A stretch of DNA of 64,000 bases, taken from the NCBI GenBank assembly GCA_013397435.1, contig VZRG01000030.1, positions 1,321,477 through 1,385,476 of the forward strand, written 5' to 3'. Shown here piece by piece: positions 15,001 to 27,556 of this stretch; position 1 is the stretch's first letter, and the number at the start of each line of letters is the position of its first letter. The stretch comes from Erythrocercus mccallii. Its lineage: Eukaryota > Chordata > Aves > Passeriformes > Dicruridae. Made by a program: the position numbers and the translations under genes. A model generated the notes under the pieces. That model did no database searches. It was not told where the DNA came from and worked only from the letters and a program-made list of their open reading frames with translations.

Positions 15001-16388
15001 CACCAGAGAAAAAGCCCTATTTTTCATTATGCAGGAATTAGTGAAGGAAAGCTGCTTTTCATTTTCTGTCGGACAGACAAATAAGGAAAAATCAGCAGCA
15101 GAGCCGGGTAGAAGTTTCATTAGAAAAGTACATCATGGCTTGCAATTCCCTCTTTTCCCTTGATTTCTATTTTTTATACACAAAATGCAGGTCATGTCCT
15201 TGAGCTTCTGCCAATGTATGATTTTACAGGAAGGCCATGTGAATAACTGAGTGGTTCAATATGAAACAAATTATGAATGAAACAAAATAAGAGGGTGATA
15301 GGTGTTTCAGATGAGTTTGCTCTTTCATAGGAACTGAGTGCACCAAGATTTGAAAAAGGAAAAATTTCACCAGCTTAACATACCTTACGCATTAGTTCAG
15401 GTCATTTGAGAGTGTCTTTCCAAGTTAATTTTCCTGAAATCTGAAGCTAAATCAATCTTTATTTAATTCACAAATGAATTTAGAAACACATCACTCCACT
15501 TAAAAGATTAAAGGTCTATTCAGAAAAAAAATTAAAAAAATCTATGTACAGCTTTCAGCTGTGGATCCAGCTCTTGTTTAGAGTTTTATTGGGATTTGAG
15601 TTGAAAATTCATCTTTGGCCTGGCAAAAGGAACAGCCATGAACAGTAAGTATCTTCCAGCTGTTACAAAAACATACTTTGCTTTGCTTCACAGAATAATT
15701 TTATCCTACTGTTTTTAAACCATTTTCAGAAGTTTTCTTCAGTGAGATTTATGTAGAGTTAAGCAAATAAAAAAACAACCATTGAGTCTTCTATGCTACA
15801 GTATACAGCAAGAACAACTGCCCGTCTTGCTGCAATTGCCTTCCTGTCAAAGCAAACACAAGGTTCAGCCCATGCCTTTCAAGCTTCCTTGAGACCATAG
15901 GCTAGAATTGGGAATTACCTATAACACAATTACTATTATTTTTAATAATACAGAACCACCAGAGTCCCATTATGACCAAGACAGAAGGGAACTTTTGCAA
16001 GTAGCCATTTTTGTTCCACATCTGCACGCATACGCGACAGTTAAGAGTGCCCAAAATGCTCTACAGAACTTTTCACAACAACAACATCATGCAGTTCAGC
16101 TGAAGTCTAAAAACATTTTGGTAATGTCTGTACACAGGAGGGACTTTTTTGCTTTATATTTTTTTTAATTGGCTGTATGCTTTCTGAGCTCCAATACCAC
16201 CATTACCATAAATACAGCAAAAATCAGCTGAAGTTACTAAACATCAAACCTCTCCTCTAATCCTCTCCTCACCAAAACCAAGGCAATATAAGAATAAATA
16301 AGGGAATGCTTTTTCCTTTGGAGCATTTTTGAAGGTTTTTCTGATTACAAATTTATGCACATTCACTGTACAAGTCTCTGCATGCTGT
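1..16388. other. AT-rich non-coding DNA, presumed part of PDE10A intron 1
   Basis: All open frames here are under 135 codons, lack recognisable domains and match chance expectation. No PDE10A exon 2 (LTDEKV...) was recognised on the minus strand by eye. Short A/T runs are common. One slightly GC-richer, CpG-bearing patch at about 12060-12250 could be a conserved element. Otherwise nothing specific is visible. Confidence 0.6.
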
Positions 16389-16426
16389 TTTCTGTGATCA
16401 GATAACATTTCTGTGATCAGATAGCA
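16389..16426. repeat. 19-bp tandem duplication
   Basis: TTTCTGTGATCAGATAACA is immediately followed by the same 19-mer with a single change (ATAGCA). Each unit contains the TGATCA palindrome. It looks like a recent local duplication in presumed intron. Confidence 0.85.
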
Positions 16427-16554
16427 TCCAAACCAACCACTTGTACGCCACGGAGCTCATGTTCTTCCATATATTGTTATAACTTTTTCTGAAGTCAAGC
16501 AGAGGAAGTTGTGTCAAAAAAATAGCAAGACAAGTCACTGTGTTCCACAGGTCA

Positions 16555-16607
16555 AAACACAACGTCACTAGTAGACACTAAAATCTCTCTAGTGACGTAA
16601 TGTGTTT
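16555..16607. repeat. Inverted repeat with paired CRE-like motifs
   Basis: The left arm AAACACAACGTCACTAG (16555-16571) pairs with the right arm CTAGTGACGTAATGTGTTT (16589-16607) apart from two extra bases, across a 17-base loop. The inner ten bases of each arm are perfect. The right arm contains TGACGTAA, a CRE/bZIP-like site, and the left arm holds the mirrored ACGTCA. Confidence 0.7.
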
Positions 16608-19600
16608 CCACTTCATATCAAATGAGATTGTAGGCAAAATAGAAAAAATAATATATCAGAGAGAAAGAAAAGTGATTTGGCTTAAATATATACAGTTGCA
16701 GCCAACAGGAACAAAGTGATACTGTTTCAACTTAATGCATTTTAGTTTCCAGGACAGACTGAGAATGCATCTTCATCAGAAAATACATTCCTGACAGGAG
16801 AAATACACACTACATAGATCTTGACAGGAGCAAAATACGTTAGATAAATATTTAGTCTATATGAAGAATTTATCAAGTCCATCCAGTTTTATGCATCTAG
16901 CCCCTCTTGCCATATCAATCATGTTGATCTCCGTTTTAGTATAGTCTGCAGAGAAAAAGACCACAAGTTTTGTTGAAATGTGATTTAGTTACATTATATT
17001 TCAAAACATTTTGTAAAAAATACTCTTCATGAATAAAAACTTTCAATACTTCTTTGAGGGACCAATGCCAGGAAATTGGATTCATAAAGCACAAACAATC
17101 CATTACAGCAAAAAGATCAAATTATAGGAGTAAATATGATAGATAAATAAATAGTGGTTTTTAATCTACAGCTGGGCTTAAAACCACGACACATGACAAC
17201 AGAAATCAATGACAAATCTCACATTAAATGAAGCTGAGCTGCGATTTTTGTTCTGTTTCCAGGAAACACAAATGCATTACATCAGCTGAGATGTACTTCC
17301 CATCATGATGATTCGATTGCAGAGTCCCTTGGTAAATGACACTTGAGAAGGAAAAAGCTACTGAAAACATCGCTGACCTCTCCTGCAGAAGCCATGTATC
17401 TCTGCCTTGTGCATAAAGCACTAAAAATCTTAGGAATCCAAAGAAATTACAGTTATCATTAATAGAACCTCAATGCTACCCAGAGAAGATGCAACAAGAA
17501 AAACCCAACAGATTCTTAAAAAATCAAAAGTAACAAAACATGGAGTTGCCTTAATGGTTTGTCAGCTACAAAACTGGTTCATACAAATAGATTTTGACCT
17601 TGTGATTAACTGTAATCAAATCTGACTGTACCACAGATGTGTCAGATGAGTTCATGAAAACCAGCAGCTGGGAAGACCACAGAGACATGAACAAGTGTCC
17701 ACAGAAACTCTGCCCATTTTATGAGATAGAAGACATTCCAGGAAGCAAGAAAGGGGTGGAGAAAGAAGGAAAAAAGAAAAAGCATCAGGAATATCCCAAC
17801 TTCAGATCTAATGACTACTGAATTGATTGGGGTTTAGGGGTTTATTGGTCTTTGTCTTACTAAATTTGAACCAAGCAGGTGCAGAATTGAGCAGACTCAT
17901 GGTGTTTCAGCAGAAAAAACCAAGCAAAGTTGCTACAATATGAAGACATAGAAAATAGGAGAGCAGCAGTTTGGGTGGTACCCAAGTTATACACTGCTCT
18001 AAAAAAAGAAAGCATTATGTCAGTAAGATGACAATATTTGTATTCCAGCATTTTACCAAAATAATTCATAAATACATATTTTTTCAGAACAAGATTATTA
18101 CCAAACAACTCTGAGATAAACTGCTAAAAACTAACTAAATACCAAATACTAAAGTCTTAATTAAAAATTTTCTCTGAACTGCACATCAGGTGATATGTTG
18201 ATAAAACTGATAAACCTTTACAGGCAGATTTTGACACCTAAATTATATAAAAGACACCAGTAAATAAAGTAAACATTTAACCTCCAGCAGTACAGGACAG
18301 GAAGTAACTGCTATCCGTGCTTCTGCATGCAAATGACAAAGTGCACGCTGAATAGCAGAATAGGAAAGTATCGGTGTAACCATCATTTAGACTGAAGACA
18401 TATTATTTTACAGTCACTCTACAACTTTAGAGGTACTTATCTATTTCTCCTTATTTACACCCTTGACTGATACTCCTCTCAAAACCCAATAATTATCCTA
18501 AAGTTCAAGAGCTCTGATATAGCTTCAGAAAGATCTCCCTACTGATGCAAGAATGCAGGTTTGAATTACGAAAACATCTACAGAAAACATTAGATTACTG
18601 AAGTTAGATTACTTCTCCCTCAGTAGGCTTAATCTTTCACTTTTTAAGCAACAGCACTGACTGTAGCACATTTGGTTGTGCCCAGATCATACCAGTAAAT
18701 ATATAGGAAGAAGAAAGTATGTTCTGAAACTCAGAACAAATTCATCACAAAAGGTGAAGTAAAACTGCCTTAAGTTCTAATGCTCAAGATCAATAAATGA
18801 GGCAAAAATATGGTAAGTGCCCAGCAAACTATGAAATGCACAGTCGAGAAGCAGCTAAATAATATATTCTAGTTTGTCTTCTCTTTAACATGTTTTGTTT
18901 TCCCTTTCATTTTTTTTCTCCCCCAGTCTTCTTGGTGAAGGTGAGGTACTTTGTCATATTTATTGGTTTTTACCATTTCTCACTATATATTACATATAAT
19001 GCTATCTGCTAAAACACTAATTCTTTCCTGTTAAAACGTAACTTAGAAAAGTGGCAGTAGCATAAATAGATCTAATCAAAACTAATAATTACCTCACATT
19101 TCATGCTTTCAATGCAAGAACATTTAAAGTGATTTCATTGTTGCCCTTGAAGAGAATTATGTTTTTCATCCAAAGCTTCCAGATCCCCAGCATCTGGGAG
19201 CTGTTTACAGAAAAATACAGACACAAATGCAAATTAAGTCACAGGAAGCTACAGCAACATTCTGCTCAGATCATTAAAACAATGTGGTCTGACAGAGGGA
19301 TCCCCAGATTAGAAGTTATGGTGGCTCTGCCATTTTTTTTTACTTTGTAGCCACTCATCTACTTTGATGAGATTTCCCCAGCTGCTTAGAAAGATGAGAG
19401 TGTTGCTCATTGCAACTACCTGGTTTTGCAAACTTCCAGGTTTGTTGTGAGAACTAGTCTGTATTTACTCAGTGCTTGGGGCAGGGGCTGGGTAGGGGTG
19501 GTGGACATAATTATTTCAGGTTATCTCCAACGATTAACTGACTAAGAAAACTAGTGAATATTCTTGTACTTCTACCTTTTTCACTCTTCAGCAATATGCA

Positions 19601-19614
19601 AGTGACAAGAGATT
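16608..19614. other. AT-rich non-coding DNA between the inverted repeat and the first CR1
   Basis: Only short chance frames were seen, with no repeat family and no convincing splice-flanked exon. It is inferred to be intron. Confidence 0.55.
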
Positions 19615-20140
19615 ACTACTGCCCCATAGCACAAAAAAGGATACAAAGCTATTAGAAACCATCCAAAGGAGGGCAACAAAGATGGTGAAAGGTCTTGAGG
19701 AGAAGACATGTGATGAACAGCTTAGGTAACTTGGTCTGTTCAGCCTCAAGAAGAGGAGACTGAAGGGAGACCTCACTGCAGTTACAACTTCCTCATTAGG
19801 GAAAAGAGGAGGGGCAGGCACTGAGCTCTTCTCTGTGGTGACCAGTGACAGGACCCAAGAGAAATGGCCTGAAGTTGTGCCAGAGAGGTTGGATATTAGG
19901 AGAAGGTTCTTCACCCAGAGGGCGGTCAGACACTGGAACAGGCTACCCAGGGAAGTGGTCTCAGCACCAGCCTGACAGAGCTCAAGAAGTGTTTGGACAA
20001 TGTTCTCAGGCACATAGAAGGTGCTCCCAGGTTCGTTATGTGATTCTTGAGGTTGTTCTGTGCAGGGCCAGGAGTTGGACTCAATGGTCTTTGCAGGTCC
20101 TTTCCTGCAAGGAAACTCTCAGGATATTCTATGATTCTAG
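19615..20140 (+). mobile_element. CR1 LINE, 3' fragment
   Basis: This is the 3' end of a CR1 non-LTR retrotransposon in plus orientation. It has the hallmark phrases of CR1 tails: CCAAAGGAGGGCAACAAAG, GTTCAGCCTCAAGAAGAGGA, GAAGGTTCTTCACCCAGAG, and GGAGTTGGACTCAATG near the end. It finishes in the octamer-like ATTCTATGATTCT typical of CR1. It covers only the end of the reverse transcriptase frame and the 3' UTR, about 0.5 kb, and is 5'-truncated as most CR1 copies are. The frames on both strands here (for example 19588-20013 minus) are element remnants, not genes. Confidence 0.92.
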
Positions 20141-23112
20141 GAAAAAAATTATTTCATGCCCATAAAACCTTCATGCAATCACCATCAGTAAAAGAAGCCC
20201 AAAAGAAAACTAGCAATTCCATCTCTGTAAAAGTCTTCACAGTAGAATTAGAAGGATTTGGGGGTTGCTATGAAAAAAATAGAAGATACCATGTAACAGT
20301 TCCTATCAACATCATGCACATTCTAGGCTGGGAAAGTGATGGGCTAGAGAAACAAAAGTCCTATGAGGAAAAATAAAACAAACACCAAACCAAAAAAAGT
20401 ACCCCAGAGCTTATAAGCAGAAACCTTCATAAAGCTGACTTCCAAGATGGCAAAGTTTACATTAAATAGATCACACTACATCCTCATCTTCCATGTTAAA
20501 TAACGTATTTTAAACATACACTTCCAACCCTGCCTGCGCAAGGGGAGGAGTACTCATGTATAGAAAGAGCAGCCTTAAGGAGGAAGAATTAGGCCATTTA
20601 TTTAAACAGGAGGGTTAGTTTATGTGAACTTCAAGTGACCATGAAACTATGGCGCAAGTGTACCAAGCACAGCTAAGTTGATCTAAGATGAGCTGCTGAT
20701 GAAAGGGGTTATCCTGTCATCAGCTCCCAGCAACAGGCTGATGCGTCACCAGGCTTTTCATCAGCCCCAGTGACCCTTTGACTCCACAAATTCAATGTCC
20801 TGAACTTATTCAGGAAGTGAACTATTAGAAAACTTACTCTACACCAGAGAGAGTCAACAAGCATCTAACATATCTCAGCCCTCTGAAACAGCCTGCTTTG
20901 GGATCAGATGTGTTCCAGGATTAACAGACAGAAAGGGGAATGAAGCTAGGTGGTGTAACAGTTTATGTCCTCATTGCTCCTAACAGCCTTCTGCAATCTG
21001 CTTCCAGAGATTACCAGTACACGAGTAGGACCCAAGGTCACCTTTGCAGTTCTTCATCCATCACAGCTCAGTAAGTCAACAGACCTTCACCTCTGGCTGT
21101 ATCACAGGTTAGAATGCCAAACAAGGCGCTTGAGCCTTTTTCCTGCTACCTCTGCTGAGCTGGTAGTGACTTCAAGCAAATAAGCACAGGCTAAGTATCT
21201 GGTTGCCACTAGTAGACCTGCTGTAGCTCACCTCTGACATCTAAAGCATATCAAAATCATATGGGTTGAACCCAATAATAAAGTCTTTACAGAGGATTTA
21301 AAATCAGTTTGTCAACTCTAGTTTAATTTCCAAAGTGAAGTTCAGAACAGAACTATATTTAAACAAAGCTTAAACAATTTCTGTTCTGGCAAAAGAATTC
21401 AAAAATTCCAATATTGCTCAATATAACTGTGTAATTGTTTTCATGTTCTCTTTTCAATTTTGACATATATAGCAAATTTCAACTTCCTTACCATTCCTCC
21501 CTTCAGCTCCATAAACAGCAAAAGAATTGTGAAACAAGAGAAACAAAAACCTCCTTTTTAGAAGTGTTTGGGAAGAAGTGTTTCTTGGCACAGCAGCATG
21601 GCTAGTTGCTTTGATTCAAACACAAGTTGTTAAAACAAGATGTTGCAAAGTGCTAAGAGAGTAGTTCAACATATTTTTTAAAGATGTACAGACAGCTGAA
21701 TGAAGAAAAACAAACAAAAAATTAGCCTCGCAGTCAAATCGGAAGGTAACACCTGCAACATCATCTTGTAAACAAGAACCAAGGCTTGTCACAGACAAGT
21801 ACGAGGTCACCAGCATCAAAGCAGCCAACCACAGTGATGTTAGCTATACTCACAACATATCCACAGCCAGAGCCACCCAAGGCCATTCATGTTAAAAAAC
21901 AGAGAAGGGCATGTGCTCTACATGTAGCCAGAATCACACTTTAATAAACTGTTGGAAAAAAAAAAGCAGGAACGAAGTGGATCAGTTATTAAAGTACAAT
22001 TAAAGCATTAAAAAAAAGGAGAAATGAAGAAAGGAAATAAAAACCAGGTGGGATAGAACAGTAAACTTTCAGAGTGACCTTAAAAAACAATGGTAAAGGA
22101 TATTCTCAGCTGGCATAAACAAAAGATTGTCAAATAGCAGCTGGACTATTCATGGAGATAATATTAAGCTGAAAAAAGTAAAGAAATAAAATATTATCTG
22201 TCAGCATATTCATAAAGTATATAAGACGCATACTTATGTTGTTACTAAGGAAGAAAAAGTTAATAGTTAAGCAGAAAGAAGGCATCTGTAACATTAAAAA
22301 GAAAAATAACACTCATAATTAAAAAACAGTAATCTTTTACTTCAGTCAAATCTTATACTTCATTGAAGAGATTCTCTTGAAATTTGATAATTTACTGGGA
22401 GATATTTACATATCAAGCCTTTCATCTACCTCAAAAGAAACCTCTTAAAGTTTATAAATAGCTTTCCCTATAAGGATGAACATTTTCTTCTGCTGTAATT
22501 TCATTCTTTGAGCAATTAAAATGTTAAACTTCTCTTACCATTCCAGTCTTCTCCCTATTTTATTCCTGATTTTTGTCCCTTTAGTACTGCTGTCATAGAT
22601 GGACAAGTCTCCACCATCTTTCATTAACTTAAGATATATAATATCACCACATACATTTCATTCATCTTTGTCAACCGACCAATTTTTTGTCTTCTTGTTG
22701 CCTTATGAACATTCATAGACATATTTTAGTCACAACTTCCAAAGATCCTTTCAAAGCAGCAAGTCCAGGAAACAAAGACAGAAAATATAAATAATTGTGC
22801 TGACTCAGGCAGCAAGCCATCTCTTCCAATACCATCCCTTAGTCATCGCACACATCTTTCATTCAGGACTTTGTAGAACCTGTAGTTCATTCCCTAGGAG
22901 AACCTGGTGCGTAGAAACAAGGTCTGCCTACTGCCACAAACAGTTTAAACTGTTTGGCTCCTGTGCTGCTCCACAGAGCTATGTCCTAAACAAGTAATTA
23001 AAACCCCCAGAGCCTGATCTTTAACCACAATACAGGGGCATGACATAGCTTCTGTCTGCAAAGCTAAACTCTTTTCCTTTCACAAGATGGGAGGATCTTG
23101 CAGCAGCCCTCC
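20141..23112. other. Non-coding DNA between CR1 and the LTR
   Basis: Apart from the nested inverted repeat at 20695-20765 and short A-rich runs (for example near 21957 and 22010), nothing is recognised. Frames here are short and featureless. Confidence 0.55.
20695..20765. repeat. Nested inverted repeats of GCTGATG/CATCAGC
   Basis: GCTGATGAAA (20695-20704) pairs perfectly with TTTCATCAGC (20756-20765). Between them CATCAGC pairs with GCTGATG around a 12-base loop. The four alternating copies could fold into a compound hairpin. Confidence 0.6.
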
Positions 23113-23681
23113 TGTTAGTGGTCAGAAATGAGTTGAGACACAGACTTCATGTTTATCACAGCATGAAAAGAGTCCTGGTTTATTCCTCTTACAGCTCAGC
23201 CATCCTGACTCCAACTATTCATTGACTCTGGCTGCAGCAAGCCCCTACTGTAGGTTTCCCCTGCAGCCTCTGACTGCTAGCTGTTTCCTGCTAAATTATG
23301 ACTGCATATATTAGTTTGCAGACTCTGAATGCAGGCTTTTACCCAGGTAGACAATGACTGCAGCTTCCAACAACAGGCTCTAACTGCAGACCCAGACTGA
23401 CCTCACAGCAGTGATTCTCTCTCCCCAGGATCCTTGTGCATGATTCTCCCATTCAGGATCCTCCATGATGATTCCCTCTCACTAACTAACCCACTCCCTT
23501 TAATCACATTTATCTTTATTGGATACTGCTGTGACTCATTACGGGGGAGGCTGTATTGGGTAATTAACACAGCTGTTACTTATCAGGGGCGAGGTCACTT
23601 GTATTCCCTTCTCCTACAGGAAGATGCACGTATAATTCCCAGTGCTTTTTGGGAACAGTCTGCATTTGCTTAATCCCAACA
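23113..23681 (-). mobile_element. Probable solo LTR of an avian endogenous retrovirus
   Basis: Read on the minus strand the segment starts TGTTGGGATTAAGC and ends GACCACTAACA, with short inverted TGTTRG/CTAACA termini as in retroviral LTRs. An AATAAA signal (plus TTTATT at 23179-23184) is followed by a short U5-like tail of about 65 bases. A TATATG-like box lies about 120 bases before it (near 23305). The U3-like part holds an AP-1 site (TGACTCA, 23532-23538) and repeated GACTCTG...TGCAG motifs. No gag, pol or env sequence flanks it, and no clear target-site duplication was seen (CCCTCC versus CACAGG). The boundaries and the family are therefore uncertain. Confidence 0.5.
23224..23389. repeat. 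Degenerate direct repeats of a GACTCTGNNTGCAG motif
   Basis: Six related copies occur at about 23224, 23267, 23296, 23321, 23352 and 23378, spaced 23-43 bases apart. Examples are GACTCTGGCTGCAG, GACTCTGAATGCAG and CTCTAACTGCAG. They sit inside the probable LTR and resemble U3 enhancer repeats. Confidence 0.6.
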
Positions 23682-26249
23682 CACAGGCATCAGTCTAAAC
23701 TGGACCAAGGAGCACACTAAAAATTAAGCAGAATAGACAGGACTAAAGCTTGAGCCCACATCCTCTGTGCTTAGTTCAAAAAGCATGAGCACTGCACATA
23801 GCTCCAACAAAAGTCCAAAAAAGGTCTGAAAGAAACACGCAATCTACAAGCACATTCCTACCCAGAAAAAGTCTATGAAAGTTCCTGCAATATGCCAAAT
23901 GATCCTCTCCTCTCTACCATCACAAGAGCTAAGCCAGAAGTTGAGAAGTTGTACTGTTCTAAAAACATTGGAGACTGCAGGTCACGCATTCTCTCTGATG
24001 TCTTCAAAGCATTTCCCAAAATGACACCTCTAATCCAAAGACCTTCTTGCATTCATAATCATGAGCTGAAGGCCACAAAACTACATTTAACACTTAAGAT
24101 TAATGAAAAAGCAGCTTCCAAGAACAGTTGTCTCAGGAGTCTGTACTAGTGAAAACTGAAGTCTGAAGAAACAGGAGCATTAGGACACATCCACACAAAA
24201 GCAATTTGCTCTCAAGAAGCCTGGCACGATGAAACCTGAGCATATTAGCTAAGGCAGTGCTTGTTTTGAGAACAGATGAGTTCAGTTTCCTGTTACATCA
24301 AACAGTAACTTTCATCAGTCCTACGTGTGCTCAAAAAAAAGCAAGAAGAAAAAATTTCTATTGACATCACATTTAGGGCTGGGCAGACAGTGGTGGATTA
24401 GGAAATACAATGAGTCACAGCATATAGAGAATACATCGTGAGCGTTTTCAAGCTACCATGCAAAATTTCTTCTTACCAAAAAAGATCCAGACAATACCGT
24501 TTAAGTGAACCATACCAGAAAAAGAATAATAGCACCATAGTGCCTTCACACAACAGAAGTAGTTGGGGAAAACAAAAACATGGTGAAGAGGACAGCCTAA
24601 GACACCAGACCACTGCAGGAAGAAACAAAATCAACACAATTCAGCAATCAAGAAGGAAACATCAGTTAAAATAAGCTTATGGGTGGATAAGGGGGAAGTA
24701 ATATAAAACTGAAATTACAATATAACTGAAAGACAGGCATCCAAAGAAAGGACAGCCGACAAAGCTATGTTCCAAAAAAGAATTCACTCTGGAGAAGCTG
24801 CCAAGGTATCTGTATATGCATGAAAGAAAACCAAAATATAAACAAAAAACCCAGTGTAAGTAAAAGAATGAGTTATAATAAACTCAACTGCTATGTGTTA
24901 GCGCAAAAAATCGTTAGTGAAATAGTGAGACGCTTTCTTTTTTGCTTTTTGGGGTGTTTTTTAAGACTAAGTCAAAGACCTTTAGAAGAAAGGGATGTAG
25001 CTTTACCCAGTTTGGAAGCAAATAAAATAAGACACTACAGAAGAAATACAATGGAAATAAAAAACTAGACAGTGAGGAAAACTACAAAAGAATAAAAAAG
25101 TATGCACATTTAGCCACCATAATTCAGGCTAAGCATCTTATTCTCTGAACCACAATGTTGCAGAAATGCTACTAAAATATACATGACAAAGAAAGTGCCT
25201 TCTTTGCTTCCAGTGTGGAAACTTCCCCACAGGGTGAAGCAAAGCAAGCAGTATTACTAAGGTAAGCATTGCAGTGCTTGGCAGCTGCTATTTTTGGTAT
25301 GTAAGGGCCAGAAGAATTAAGAGATGTGAGGCTTCTGTACTAACTTACTAGAACTTCAGATGCAAAAGTTTTCTTTAGGAAGTATTTGTGGCTTGACATT
25401 AGGGGATTTCTTTTTGATGCAAATGGAAGAAGAGAGGAAGGAAGAATGTTGAAATTATTATCAGCTGAATAAACTTCGTTAAAAGAAATACAGCTCGGTG
25501 CATGGGAGTTGGCTGATAATGCAGAAACATGAAATCAGATCAGTATGTGCTAATGAAAACATTAAAAGTTTTCAGACGGAAGGTGGATTAACTGGTCTCA
25601 GACCCTGACAATCTCTCCTTTGGTCCCAGCACCAAAGAAGATGAGATTACTACTGCTGCTTCTACATTGAGGTTTTTTATTATTACTTTCCTTAGATATC
25701 AATAACATTACCATGGGTTCTCTGAAGGCAGTGAACAGTATTTAAAAGTGTTCTCTTTTAGCATCCTTGAACCAGAACTACTTCAGAAAGTCTTCAAGTG
25801 ATAGATTGACCACAACGCCAGTCCTTTTGAGCTATAAGATCTGGCATCTCTTAATGATGTTACATTTTATTGTTAAAAATCTCACACAGACTAAAACTTG
25901 CTATCTATGTGTTTTCCAAAAGAATGTGAAATTTGTAAAACCAAATATTTTTTGTTCCTAATGCCACCTGTGACAAGGTGCTTAGGAGCTGGAATTAAGA
26001 AAGCTTCCTGCAGCAACAAATCACTGTGAAAAGATACATGAAAAGACCTCTGAAATAAAGGAGTTCCTTGTAAGTATGTAAATGATACATTTTTTTAACT
26101 AATTCATATTCTTGCCATTTTTTAAAGACATAATTAGTATACATGAATGTTGAAACAAAGCATTCTTAGAGTGCACTAAACTAAAGATTAATGCATGACT
26201 TTGCTGTAAAAATGTAGAACTTGTTAATCAAATTGTCATTCTCTCCTGC

Positions 26250-26860
26250 AAAAACAAACACATCATGAGCATTCTGGAATGTTCATCTGTGAACGAAGTC
26301 ATGGTGGCGAGTCTGTTACCTGCCTTTTGAACAGCCTCATTTGAGTGTGCAACACATCATTACATTGTCTGGCATAGCAGGAGCCAAAGTCTTCAATAAA
26401 CACCAGCCAGGCTGGTTCCTCCCACACTAATTATGACAGCTTGACAAGAAGTGATGAAGAAACCACAGAAATATGACACTTTCTCGCACGTTTTTAAAGG
26501 GGGACAAAGATGGCAAGGGAAGCTCACCTGCCAGAATGAAAATCCTGTGTCCTCACCATTAAACAAATTAGGGGGAAAAAAAATGCATCATTTAATAGCA
26601 GAGCTCATTGCTGAGACTTGATTCCACACAGTTGCCAGGTTCAACTGCATCGACTTGTCACGTCCCCAAGCCAAGTGAGGTTGAGCTGCAAGAGCCTTCA
26701 GATGGCAAAGGCTGCAGCGCTCTCGGAGCTGTCAATCAGTAGGTGGCACTCTCCAAACTCTGACCGGGGGAAGCCAAGCACCAGCACAAGCGAGGACACA
26801 TTACCGAGCAGCCTGGAACTTTAGCAGAAATGCCAACAAGAAACACTGAACTGCTTTAGC
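26250..26860. promoter_or_regulatory. Candidate intronic regulatory block
   Basis: This stretch is less AT-rich and more CpG-containing than its surroundings and is free of simple repeats. It contains a TAATTA homeobox-type core followed by TGACAGCTTGACA (TALE-type TGACAG) near 26430-26443. Further along are GCACGTTTTTAAAGGGG and the CTCF-like site. It has no reading frame of note. It reads like a conserved non-coding element, but conservation is not testable here. Confidence 0.3.
26736..26749 (+). promoter_or_regulatory. Candidate CTCF binding site
   Basis: TCAGTAGGTGGCAC matches the CTCF core CCASYAGRKGGCRS at 13 of 14 positions, including the invariant AG and GGC. It lies in a CpG-containing patch within otherwise AT-rich presumed PDE10A intron. 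Occupancy cannot be judged from sequence. Confidence 0.5.
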
Positions 26861-27536
26861 CGTAACTGACTGCCATAGGGAATGCAATGGCTTCATTTCT
26901 ATAGTATATAAAGCAACTCTAGTAAATAATCTCCGAAATTCCTAGAAATTACAATTTTTGCATGCTATAAATATTTTGGATGAACACTATTGTACACTAC
27001 TATAACAAAACCAGTACCTTAAGAAATTATCCCTTACATCTGCAGAACGCTTTGAGTGCAGCATTGTAGCTAACTGTGTAGAAGTCAAACTCACAACTGA
27101 ATCTTATCTTTTAATTTAACAAAATAGCGTAACGATTTACATTTTACCACAGCTGTTCTTCAAAGCTGGACAATAAATCTGTTACAACTAATGAAACAGA
27201 TAAACAAATTGTTTCAAACAATATATAAATTGTTATTTCTGTGAAATTTACTAGTGAAGGTGTGACAAACACACCCAAAGACTCAACTGTTTTTAGGACA
27301 AGAGTTAAAATCAATACAAGGTATAACAAAAATGGAAACACTGTTCCATTAAAAAAAGAAACTGTCATACTTCCCAATCCTGCAAATAGTGTTTCTTCAT
27401 TTAACAATTATACTATTTTTTAAATTTTGAAAACAGATTGAAATCTAATACACTTTACTACTTATTTGATAAAAGAGTAAAAGGAAAAACAGATTTAGTA
27501 ACAATGTTTGCGTACAGGTACTAGTAATTGAAACAG

Positions 27537-27556
27537 CCAGCAGAGGGAGTATAAAA
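27537..27556 (+). promoter_or_regulatory. CTCF-like motif overlapping a TATAAAA box
   Basis: CCAGCAGAGGGAGT matches the CTCF core at 12 of 14 positions; the key C of GGC is A. TATAAAA follows at 27550-27556. No transcript start or reading frame supports a promoter, so both may be chance. Confidence 0.2.

Noticed and set aside
19588..20165. Frames of 141 and 106 codons on opposite strands
   Set aside because: They are translations of the CR1 3' fragment, not host genes.
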